Assembly: GCA_020726505.1 (NCBI GenBank)
Contig: JAHLEZ010000031.1
Location: forward strand, 574,500 to 638,499
Reading direction: 5' to 3'
Length of the DNA: 64,000 nt
Source of the DNA: Leptodontidium sp. MPI-SDFR-AT-0119
Taxonomy: Eukaryota > Ascomycota > Leotiomycetes > Helotiales > Leptodontidiaceae
Positions 35,661-46,520 of this stretch are shown piece after piece. Under the pieces are notes generated by a model. The model made no database searches, was not told where the DNA came from, and saw only the letters and a program-made list of their open reading frames with translations. A program made the position numbers and the translations under genes. The first letter of the stretch is position 1; every line of letters begins with the position of its first letter.

Positions 35661-36989
35661 TTAGACACGTTGAATTACGGCGCTATGCGTTAAGATGCCC
35701 TTGCTACTCTCGGTGTCCGTTTCGCCCATTCCTTCGCCATGCGAGACTTCCCGGGTATATGTACAACCCCTCTTGGATTGCAGGTATTGTAGGCCGAAAC
35801 TGTTACTGCTTTTCGACCTCGGTCCTGTCTGCTCTTGGTATCCACCGGAGGAGCTACCACCTCTAAGACGGACCCAGAGGGGCCGAAGAGAGGGAATACA
35901 GACGCAAACTATTGTCAAGGTGATCTCAGTAGCAGTCCATATGAAATTATCGGTTGCTGTATCTACCCAAAGGGTTGGGGCGTCAGCAAATGGGCTTCTT
36001 TTGAAAATGCGGAAGTCAATTTGACAGAATTGGACTTACAATGGAAATCCGGTGTCCGGGCGAGTACATCAAGATTGGAAGTGCGAATAACACCGCAAAC
36101 CCCAGCGCTATAGGGTCAATGGTTAGTTCAAAGGCAGGCGGGAAAGTGACTCTGTTACTCACATCACGCCGAGACTCAAGGAAGTGCAGACAGTGATCTT
36201 TTCTTTCTGCTTCATGTTTATCTTCCACAGAATAATCCAAGGCAGCAACGCTAGGAAAAAATCCATAGCAGCAGCCCATCCTAATATTAATTAGCTTTGC
36301 TGTTACACGTTGGATCTAAAGACGTACCACAGAAAACTTTTGCCAGTGATATAAAGTCTAGATGGCATACTCGCTCTGCGGCAAGCCGCGGATCCCATAA
36401 TGAACGGGTTGGGGTACATTGTACCCAGATACTTATGACAAGCAGCGCACCAAGCGCCATCATAGTGGCAATGCAAAACCAGAGAATGCCTTTGTGCCTA
36501 GAGCCATGGGTTCAGCTAACATTACAACAGAAATTTGAGACGGTTAGTTGCAGGAAGACGTACCATTTGCTCACAACGACGCACATAAGAAAGAGAGCTA
36601 CTGCGACTTTACCCACGCCGATGGCGAGAGTCCCAAAAGCTTCAGCGAGCAGAATAAAAAACATAGACTTCGCGAACATCTCAGTCGTCAGGTCTCCAGA
36701 GTGTTGGCCCATACCAGCCGCGGCAGAAACAGTGGACGTAACAGCATATCCAAGTACGAGGAGCTAGCACCGATGAGTCTAGAGCGGCCTGAGTTGATAC
36801 TTGGAGATGGCAGCTCACCCACGTTGCAATAACCGCATAGTCATCCCATCCTATTCTAGAGATGATACGCGTTCGAGTGTAGAGTCGAAGGCCAATGAAG
36901 ATGGCAGAAATGAAGTTTTCTGCCCAGAGGACAGCCACCAGGACTGGTCCCTTGCCTCCTAACGGCATCGTGAGAGAAGTGATATTCAC
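35661..36989 (-). CDS. Seven-TM rhodopsin-domain (SAT4/PTH11-like) integral membrane protein
   Basis: Six exons: 36989-36819, 36763-36564, 36497-36328, 36280-36163, 36107-36040, 35962-35661. All five introns are GT-AG, 47-77 nt, and the exons total 1,029 nt, an exact 342-aa frame. Hydrophobic segments include PVLVAVLWAENFISAIFIGL, LLAEAFGTLAIGVGKVAVAL, WFCIATMMALGALLVISIW, MDFFLALLPWIILW and EITLTIVCVCIPSLRPLW. The last is the family hallmark, as are RIGWDDYAV after TM1 and CTPTRSLWDP before TM5. No CFEM domain precedes TM1, so it is not a CFEM-type PTH11 receptor. The C-terminal tail is cytoplasmic, Ser/Gly-rich. The family sits in the plasma membrane; ligand unknown. No mutation seen, although repeats lie on both sides. 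Confidence 0.88.
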
Positions 36990-37364
36990 GATCTTTTCGT
37001 TTGGTCACTGTAAATAAGTCGACGTCGCTGTTGAGTGCAATTCCAGACTTTAGGACATGTTGAACAATTGGCACGGAACCCAGCGGTCTTTAAGTAAACA
37101 GCGATAAACCCTTGAGCATCGCCGTTCGCAATTTGGAGCATGTGCTGAGAAGGCCAGGTGAGGCACGACCCCACATACGGCTTGGGGAAACAACCTTGTC
37201 CTAGCCGGCACCAGCGACTATAGATTTTAAAAATTGGCAAATGCCCCTTTACATTACTGGAGAAGCCAGAGCTGCACAAAATCAAACAAATCAAGGAGAT
37301 TTAAGGAGATGATCTTACTCGCATTACGTTTTGGTTTGAACGGCATTGGTGGACACAATACTAT
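36990..37364. promoter_or_regulatory. Upstream region of the rhodopsin-domain gene
   Basis: About 375 bp before the ATG at 36989. No gene or clear element was identified. It ends at the C-run that opens the inverted-repeat element. Confidence 0.35.
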
Positions 37365-37702
37365 CCCCCCCCCCCGGCTTGAATGTTAAATGTGAACTTT
37401 TGCGGGCTACAGACCTAGTTTTCAAGTCTTACCCCCCCCCCCCCCCCCCCCCTGGCTTGAATGTTAAATGTGAAGAAAACTGGACCGCGTGTGGGTAGTT
37501 TCTAGGGGTGTCTATCCAATAACTATACTATTTTTGAGCCTTAGCCAGGCTCCCTCGAACCTTCTACAGCCACCCTTGCTTTTACAACAGGCCAATTTTT
37601 GGCTCGTGCTTCGAGATAGACAAGGACCTCTGGCCACTCACACTTTGAATATCAAGCCTCTGGCCCGCAAAAGTTGACATTTAACATTCAAGCCAGGGGG
37701 GG
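37365..37702. mobile_element. Inverted-repeat element with C-run termini (MITE-like), partly duplicated
   Basis: The left arm at 37374-37413 (ggcttgaatgttaaatgtg...) is repeated in reverse at 37659-37697, about 95 percent matched. The outer edges are C11 (37365-37375) and G7 (37696-37702). A second left arm, C21 plus tggcttgaatgttaaatgtg, lies inside at 37432-37472. So there are two left ends and one right end, which suggests nesting or a tandem partial copy. There is no coding capacity. Target duplication is not clear. Confidence 0.7.
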
Positions 37703-38400
37703 AGAGTAGTACAGTATTGAGAACCATCAGCCCCTTACTTGGGTCTGTGCGATGATCTTCCTGTGTCCCACCCCCTGGTTTGGGGCGACAAGTTCATGTG
37801 CTTTAGACAACTGACTTGACAGAACCTGGAGGGGGCTTGAAGCCACGACCTCGCGAAGTCGGCTCGGCTAGTCAGAGCTGAGAAAACATCTTAGGACCAC
37901 CACACTGTGCCCGCCGCTGCAGCTACCGCCCCTCTGAAGAAGACCGTTCCTAGGGTGGAAAGGTCGTTTCCCTAACAACTAAACCCTTAAGCAAATTAAA
38001 TGAAATACTATTTATTCTTGAATGGAAAAATCAATTGATTTATCCTTAACTTAAGCTAAATATTCACTATTTACATGAAATTCAAAACTTTTCAATAGGC
38101 GGTTATCAAATGGTATCACAATGAAACTATTGAGTTGTTCGAGGCGATGCTTGGAAAACTCGCTAAAAACACGGACTTTAGGCGGTAGGCTCGTTATGGG
38201 AAGTGGGAAGCCTCCGTTCCCCGCATTCGTCGGGCCAGTGGCGAGACTGGCAATTTCCCATGGCGTAAACTAGCCTCATGCAAATCATTGTTCCACTTTC
38301 TTCATCTCATATGGGGGCGGGGTTAGTGGAGACAAGAAAGGTTTTTGAGAAGGTGGAAGGTTTTGGTAGGGCAGGACGAGAGGACGGCAGGGAGATTTGT
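37703..38400. other. Unassigned sequence with a possible retrotransposon primer site
   Basis: No gene is supported. At 38100-38117 gttatcaaatggtatcac resembles the end of an LTR followed by the tggtatca primer-binding site common in fungal retrotransposons, but I could not find the matching LTR pair. Confidence 0.35.
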
Positions 38401-40442
38401 ACTAGGAAGATTTACAAAATGAAAGGTTTTTTTATATATAGGTAGATAAAAGACTAAGAGTAGCAGGGAGGACAGGAATGAAGGATCTTGGGAAGGAAGA
38501 CAAGGAGGAATAACTGGAAGGTAATGTCCCTATTTCCTTGTATAACAAGTCCTTTAACCTTTTTATAAGTTCCTACTAAGGTAGAAGATATTAAGAGGGA
38601 AGTAAGGTAAGATAATAAGAAGAAAAAGAAAAGGGAACAATAGGAAAGAAAAGATGGGAAGGTATTATTCCTTGCCTTAATTAGAAGATTACTTACTAAG
38701 TTTTAAACAGACTCCTACTAGAGAGCAAAAAGAACAATTAGAACGATAGGGTAGCGAAAAATAATAAGAAAGTATTATTTACAAAAGCTTTAGTGCTTTC
38801 TTGTTAATTTCTAAATAAACTACTAAGTTAGAAGATAATTAAAGAGCAAGATAGCGGGGAGCAAGGTCGAGAAGAAAGGGAGGGAAGGGCAAGAGGATAA
38901 AAGTATAAGAGTTTAAATAATAACACAACAGATTAGCACATCAATATATTAGGGAAGTATAAGGGTCGAAGAATAAGATAGTAATTAAGATAATAAGATA
39001 ATACGATAGTAAGACTATAGGATACCTAAAGGAGGATACCTTAGGAAAGGTACTTATGTCAACTATAATATGTCTAAGTTGTGCCCTTAGATAGAAATTT
39101 AGAAGATCCTTAAACACCTTATTCTTCCCTAATCTACATCTTCGAATGTGATTATTTTAGTAAACCTAATCTTAAGTATTTTAAGACGATCTTACGTTAG
39201 CTAAACTATTAAATATATAACAAAACTCACCTTTAAATAAGTTCTCTTTTGAAAAAGACAACTGGCGCTACGGAACTTTATAGAAAGCTATAATAATCGA
39301 ACCGCAAAGAAATCTTAGATTATATAATCTCGGGGTATATACAGGTGTCTTTAGCCTAAACGACTCCTTATCGTAATTACTTTAGTAATATTATTAACAG
39401 CTTATAAATACTTACTAAATTACTTTATCTCGCCTTTGAAATTTTATTTATAAACTTTTTAATTATAACTCTTAATGCCTTCTTATTATCCTTAATAAAC
39501 TTTATTATCTCTGTCTTATCTCGTAAACTCCTTATCTTTATCACTAAATAATTAGCCGCCTTATTAATATTAGTTAGTAGATTAGCTAGGTCCTTCGTAC
39601 GCCGTATCGCGTACTCGGAGCTATAGACTTAGCTCTCGTAATCGTTAACGAGGACTAAGGCGCGGTTAACGACGCGATCGAGTTTTGCGACTTAAGACTT
39701 AAAGGTATTTATAAAGGATTTAGTATTACTTATATTAAATTCATAAGTATATTTGCGGGACTTAGTTACGAAGATATTATTACGGAGTTTTTTAAGAGTG
39801 AGTTAAGAAATCGACTTTTAAGAAGGGAGGAGGGGAGGCACTTACTTAGCTACTATTTCTATACCGGCTGCGACTACTATTATACTAAGTAGAAATAATA
39901 AAGTCCCTTATATCGCAATACGATCTTATATAAAGTTAGTATTTACTTAAACGTTTTTATAGTTTATATATTACTCTTAACGTAGCTTGATTATCCTTTT
40001 TACCCTTTAACTTCTTCTTTAGCTTCTTTAACTTAATTAACGCCTTATTATACTCCTTTACTTTTATATTTTATAACTTAATCGCACGATTCAAATTTTT
40101 TCTCTTTACACTTAGCTCGCCTTTTATCTTCGTCTTCGCATTTTTTAGCTTTTAGTTAAGTGCTTAAGCTGAGGTATATAACTTTATACTTTATTACTTA
40201 AGATCTGCGGCTTCGATTAGCCCTTTCTTTATTTATGCTATAAGAATATTAATATTTTATATAAGGATAGTAATTAAGGTTTAAAGAATAGTAAGTTTGC
40301 TATTACTATCTTCGTCTTCGAGGAGGAAGAAGTCGTTGTTCTTATTGTTAAAAGTATTAGATTTATTAAAAAGAGGCTTTAAGTCTTAGAGTATAATTTA
40401 AGTAAACTAAATACTTTATATAATAAACTAGAGGGCGTTATA

Positions 40443-40633
40443 TCCCCTTAGGTGCCATAAACGCCCTCCCTATGGGCACGTGCCGCTACGCCCAAAAGGG
40501 TATAGCGGGACCATCAGTGATCGAATTAGCGTGTTCTAACCCGAACAACACACTATTTCTCGCTTCTTAGGGGCTTAGTACAGGGAGTCTTACAGGGCCT
40601 TCAGGAGGGCGCTCCTGGTTGCACCTAAGGGGA
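40443..40633. mobile_element. MITE-like element (191 bp) with TA target duplication
   Basis: The terminal inverted repeat tccccttaggtgc / gcacctaagggga is perfect over 13 bp. The similarity continues imperfectly for about 35 bp (acgccctccct against gcgccctcctg). TA flanks both sides (40441-40442 and 40634-40635). The element is GC-rich inside an AT-rich island and non-coding, so it arrived after most of the mutation there or escaped it. Confidence 0.75.
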
Positions 40634-42463
40634 TAAGGGCTTAGAGTTATCGTTTCGAAGACGATAGGAAGTTTTAATAAGGGTAAAGATTTTAAAGTAA
40701 AGGATTAAGAACTTTATTAAGAAGTAAACGAGATTTATATTTACGTTTAATATCTTCGTTTTATAAGAATAAATTAACTTTCGGGTTTTTTATGAAATTA
40801 ATAACTCTTATATATACTTAAAGCGAGATATTAAGAAGCGATATATTACAAAAGCTTAATAAGAAAAAAATTATAGAAAAGATATTTCGAAGAATACTAA
40901 TTATACTCGTGCGAACCGTTTTATTTCGTTATATCACAATTAATTCCTATTTAAGGTTTCGCTATTATTTAAATTACACTCGTCGAAAAAACTTAGCCTT
41001 AATATATTATATAATAGTCCTTAACTAAAGCAAATAATAAACTATATATAAACTTTAATTCTTTGATTAATTATTAATTGCGAATGTATTATACGTGCTA
41101 AGGAAGACTACTTAGTGATTAATCTAGTAAAAACTTAGTACTAATTGCGATACTATTAGCCTCGCTTGTTCTTTAAGTTAAGAGGGGGATTAGGTTGTGT
41201 AATTAATGGATCGGGTATTAATAAGGCGAACCTGTAGATAGGGGGGGTAATAACATCGATTTTCCAAACTTCCGATTAGCCGCGGCCGCTAGGGCGGCCA
41301 GTACATCTCCACATTATAGTCCACGACAGCTATTAGCATACTTATACTTAGGGGTTTAGCAACCCTTACGGGACTAAGATTCAACGATGACTTTACTATC
41401 TTAAGAATAAAATTTTTACATCGTGCAAAAAGTGTTAGATAAGTAAGTAAACCTAATGGGGTAAGGCCAGCTCATTTTAATTAATAAAAAAGCTTTAAAA
41501 ATAAAGATAATTACAGCTAAAAGAACTTAGGGGCCGAAAAAGGTAATAAAGATTAAAAATATTTAGGCGATGCGTATTTAAGCTTAAATTTTAATATATA
41601 AAGAAAAAATACTTAAGTATAAACTACTCCTTATCTTTTAAATTACAAAGTTATACTTAAATTAGCGCTATTTTCCCTTTAAAAAATAAATATTAAACGA
41701 CGTATCTTAATTTATAACTTACTTCTTACTTATATACCTCTATGCTTTCTAATCACCTCTCTTTAATATAATCGCCTCTCGCCCTAACCTTAAGCTTATC
41801 TCCTAGCTTACTATCCGCGACGAAAAAGTAATAAATATTACGACTTTATAAAGCGATTCTCTTTAACGATTAATTTAAGATCCTCCGCGTTATATCTTTA
41901 GTATTAAGTTGTTTAGGGAAATGCTATATTATTACTTTAGTACCTAAGTTGGCGTTAATTAAGCCTAAGTGCCAAGTTCACCGTAAGTTATTATTATTTT
42001 CTTTGATAATTAAAGCGATAATTAAGTAAATGCTAGGAAAGATAAGTTAATAAAATTAAAGTATTATTTTATTATAAATTAAAAATACTAATACTATTTA
42101 GGATACAGGTATAAGCACGTTTGATTTAACCTCGTGTACTACGCTAATCTTAAATACGATGTGTTCTAAGAAGCTTAGTCGCAAATAAATAAAGTTTAAT
42201 TCGTAATTAAGTTTATTTATAAGCCGTAAGGTTTATTGGGTTATCTTCTTTTCTTATCTCGTAATTGTTATATAAGATTAATCGCACTAAAGATTAAGAA
42301 AATCCTAAAAGGCGTCGAAAATGAGAGACTTGCTACGACTCTCGTGCCTAAACTTTTAAAGTAGTTTAAATAAATAGCTAAGCGATGCGAGGATAAGATA
42401 AAGATTATAAATAAGAAGTTTAAGGCGTAGTTAACGAATTCGTAAAATATACTTAAGACTTAT

Positions 42464-42765
42464 TATTACGGTTGGCAAAAGGTTGATACGGCGAGTAGAC
42501 TCTAGCTTTGTATTTGGACCTCAAGCTACACTCAGAATCGAGAAGAAAAGACAAGGAGAAAAGGAAAGCTCTCTGTAAGAGGGAGCTCGAGTATAAATAT
42601 ATGAAGGACCCTCTTAATAGGGCCTAGCGTAGTCGAACGCCATTCACATTAACATGTCGCAGGCTCGCCACTTAGTCTTCCCAATTAGGCTTAGTGCCGT
42701 CACATAGCCAGCGATGCTACGAGCCTGTGTCGGTTAGAATACGAGGCGCATCGTAGGTCGTAACA
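42464..42765 (+). mobile_element. Solo LTR (302 bp) with CTTAT target duplication
   Basis: It is flanked by cttat at 42459-42463 and 42766-42770. It starts TATTACGG, where the sister copy at 56102 starts TGTTACGG, so the terminal TG has become TA. It ends CGTAACA. Shared interior landmarks with the sister copy are ggttgatacg, gaagaaaagacaaggagaaa and gcctagcgtagtcg. Confidence 0.82.
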
Positions 42766-44875
42766 CTTATTTAAGCTGTAAAAGTAAGTAAACTATATAT
42801 TATTTATATCTTACTTCTTTTCTTTAACTTAAAAGACTAAATTCTTATTATACCGCATAATAAATAATATAATTAACGCCCTCGACGAAAACAAAAGTAA
42901 CCTCTACGACGTTATAGTAACTAAGAACTTCTTAATCACCGAAACTAAAAAGCTTAAGAAAGTAAAAAGTAAAGGATAAGTAAATCTTAATAAAATTATA
43001 GTAGAAATGTGAAAAGTGTATAAAAGCGTTAAACTAAGTACTTTGCCCCCTTCTTTCCTTTATACTTTAATCTCGTCTTAAACCCAAAGCTACTAACTTA
43101 CTACTTAAGTATTAAAAACTCCCTCGTAAACCTCGGCGAAGGCACGATTAAGCTTATTAAGCACGTTATAAATAAAACCCTTGATATTACTAAAGAAGTT
43201 GCTAAAAACAGATTTTACTAAGACTTTAATATCTTACGTCTCGTAATTCGCGAGCAGTAATAATAGCAAGTATCTTTAGCCTTAGGCTTATATTAATTAT
43301 AAAATTTCTAAGTTAGCGGGGATATCGCGTCTTTTATTTTTAATACGAAGATCGAAAACTAATTTTTCGTCCTTTACGATATTATTGCGTAAGATAATAG
43401 GATAAAGAATTTGCTCGTTAATTATAAGCTTACATAATCGCAGCTAATCGAGGGCGTGCTTAGGGGGTTAAAGGTATAATTATCTTAGGTGCCACTAGCG
43501 TAATCTACGGATAGCGAGGTAGTGGCTATTAAGGAAGGGCTCGCGAGTACCGTCTTTATAAGCGAGCCCCTTTTTCTTAAAGCGAGACTACTTAAGCTAA
43601 CGTATTTCTTAATAAATTACGAAAGAAATCTAACTTACTACGAAAAAATTAAAAAAATAAAATGAACTAAAACGCGAGCCTTAACTCTTCGCTAAGTAAA
43701 AGCAAAACCTTAGCACCGCACTTTAAAATTACGAGTCTTATGTAAGTTAAATCCGGACTTAAAGGTAGTAAAGCGCTATTAGTAGCATAAGAGCGCAAAG
43801 CGGGGATAAAGGTAAGTTTATTTAGCTTTTCTTTTCTTATAAACGATAAATCGGTCGAGAGATAAAGTATTATATTATTATTACTAACCTAAGGTACCTC
43901 GCTTAAGTATTTCTATTACAAAACAAAGAATTCAAAGAGTAGAAGTTAATACCTATATTAAAGATATAATATAAGAGACTTATCGGCTCGCGTAAGAGAA
44001 GCGCGAGAAGGCAAAGTTAAATCTACTAAAAGCTAAGTTAAGGGCAAAAAGACTAAATAATAAGAATTTAACCTTAGTAAGACCACCTCACTTATTCCTT
44101 ATCTTTTAAGTTTTCGATATCTTAATTAAGAGTTAAGGTATAAGTTATAAATCTAATATATAAGTATATAAGGCGAAATTATAACTATCCTCAAAGATTA
44201 CTTAGTAGTACTCGCAAATCTTAAAAAGCAAATCTAAAAACTAAGCTCGTTTTTCACAAAGTTACATAATATTATTAAGTCCTTATTAAAAAATAAGATG
44301 ACCGTATTTATTATAAAGGTAGAAGCTAAATCGCTACTCGAGGTACACTTTTTCCCTCTACTTATCCTTTTCCCCTTCTTATTCCCACTTTCCTTAACTA
44401 ATATCCCCTCCCTTTTCCTAAGACATTAAATATACCTCTCACGTCTTATATATAAACTACGCCGTAACTTTCAAGCTAGCTAATATATACGTCGACGTTT
44501 TTAAGTCCTAAATTATGCCTAAGTTAAATCTCCTCGGTACACTTAGTCTTATAAAGTATAAAAGTGCGGGCTAAAAGACCTTAATAGGGAATTATATGTA
44601 AAAAGCGCTAATAGATATTAATAGGATTACTAATAAGGTAAGGATTTTTCTTTTTCTTATAAGAGATAAAGGAGAAAGGAGAAAGGGTATTAATAAATAT
44701 ATTCTATAATAGAGACGAAACGAGCTCCGCCAAGCACTCCGAATCGACATCCGCGGGGAAGCCGAAGAGGTATTTTAAAATTAAGAGGTCCCTTACCAAC
44801 ATCCCCCAAGAGGCATAAAAAGCAGTACTAGGGCATATCTCACACCCTCGCATAAAAGCCTAGTCAAGGAATAAC

Positions 44876-45097
44876 CAGCGTGACAAATAATTTGATTTGA
44901 TTTGATTAGCGGGTCCTAATCAAAATCAAATCAAGGCCGAAATTCACGTAATCAAATCATTGATGTTAATTATAATTGATTATTTACATACAAATAATTG
45001 ATTATAATCTAATTATAATCTGATTATCAACAGTAGCAAATCAAATCAGATTATAATCAATTATAATTAATTAACTTGATTTTTCTTTCTCACGCTG
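44876..45097. mobile_element. hAT-type MITE (222 bp) with 8-bp target duplication
   Basis: Terminal inverted repeats are cagcgtga and tcacgctg. The exact 8-bp duplication ggaataac lies at 44868-44875 and 45098-45105. The interior is AT-rich and itself palindromic, built from repeats of the aatcaaatcaa/ttgatttgatt kind. An 8-bp duplication and CAG...CTG-type ends are marks of the hAT superfamily. It is non-coding and must use a foreign transposase. Confidence 0.88.
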
Positions 45098-45105
45098 GGA
45101 ATAAC

Positions 45106-46520
45106 CACTACTCACAAAACCAAAAGCTACACAGCGCCATAAATTATAGAATTAAACATGCCACTAGACCCAATCACCCCAAGTCAAACATCTCAATATG
45201 CAATTTCCCACTCAAACTGCTCAATCTACAGTTTCTCGCCTAGCCACAACCTTAAACGAGGGGATGGTAGGGTAACTTTTGGGCCACGATTAGTGTGGGG
45301 GATCTGGTTACACCCATTCTCTGTAAACAAAGACCAGGATCTGAAAGAAAATTCCTAATCTCCGACAAAACAACTCTGCCCCATCAGCATCATCCGGCCG
45401 CACTGCCCATTCCCTAAACATTGGCCAAGAGGCAAGTTCTCAACTTAGATACAGATACAAACGTAGCCGCATCTAATGAATCGATTCAACTGGCGAGGGG
45501 TGTTGCCGAGGCTGTGAAGCATTTCCAAGAAGATTCTATACATGCCTACCTCGCACTAACCACCAACCGGAGTGTGGGATGAGAATGGAAGAGGTATTAG
45601 ACACATGGCTGATCTTTCCGTTCGTTTCTACGTTTGACCCGATATTCTGGTTCCATCACTGGTAAGCACTTTAGCAATGGTGTTATTTCGAGTCTAATAT
45701 GGCTTAGTAACGTTGATCGCCTAACTGCTATATTTTAAAGGCTTAACTTAAATATGTCGTTTGATTCTTAAGGAAGGGTTGGTAGCGCTTTGCTTGACTC
45801 TTTTTCATATAGACACCGCCAGTGCCTCATGGAATTTCGACTTGTGTCGAGACTGGAGGGCAAGCCTTGGATATGAATACAATGACTTGTCAGCGCCGCA
45901 GAGCCCACCGCAGTCCCTTTGCCTGAAGTAGACTCTTCTAACGACCAGAGCGATCTGTCTCGACTTCGGAAAATCATCAATGAGAAGTATGGTTATGTCC
46001 GTAGGGAATTAGACAACTCCCCAAGCATACACGGGCTCGAAAATGACTACATTATTAACGTCGTATAATTATAACCGGTGAGTTATTTCCTCTTGATAAT
46101 TTGCTGCCTTATTTCTCTTCTTAAGTCGTATATTATTCTGTTCTTAACTCACTTTATTTATAAAGCTATACCTTATATGGAGCACCGTACTTTATTTATT
46201 TCTTCCTCGGGGCCACTCTAAGCGAGACGAGCTTCTTCACCAATACAGACAGTTATATCGGAAGCATATATACCTTTAGTAGTAGCCTCAAAGAGACCGG
46301 GGTTACTGCAGCGTGCCACAATTTCCTTGAGCAAAAGAAGGAAGGAGTGCTATTTATAGGACAGATACTGATCACAAACGTTATACTTGGCTGCGCGAAA
46401 GATCTTGCTAGCCCAGACTTGTTCTGTTTTGAATATTGTAAAAACATTTTATGTAGAACCACTTACTCAAGCTTTCTCCTCTAGAATATACAAGAAAATT
46501 AACATGCTACGTAATTCCTA
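45106..46520. other. Stretch without a supported gene
   Basis: Normal composition resumes. Open segments at 45158-45358 (+) and 45768-45980 (-) are short and lack motifs. I see no RNA gene. The right end is the 3' flank of the chitinase gene. Confidence 0.45.

Larger units (their letters stand above)
38401..44867. repeat. Large AT-rich RIP-like island of degraded retroelements
   Basis: Some 6.5 kb of TpA-rich sequence with almost no open frame over 60 codons. Long stop-studded frames can still be traced. On the minus strand at about 39370-39560 and 39980-40100 there are Lys-rich coiled-coil (gag-like) segments. On the plus strand at about 43080-43470 there is a protein containing LGEGTIKLIKHVINKTLDIT and VSGDIASFIFNTKIEN. 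Where stops occur, Gln or Trp would fit. Families cannot be named with confidence. GC-rich younger insertions stand out inside it (40443-40633; 42464-42765; about 41270-41400). Confidence 0.65.

Noticed and set aside
35661..36989. Rhodopsin-domain gene as a pseudogene because of many short frames
   Set aside because: Six exons join to an exact 1,029-nt frame with all hallmark motifs in order.
37800..37900. tRNA-like words (cttgaagccacgacctcgcgaag)
   Set aside because: I could not build a cloverleaf with a proper acceptor stem and T arm.
38100..38400. Start of a full LTR retrotransposon at a tggtatca primer-like site
   Set aside because: No paired LTR or coding interior could be found.
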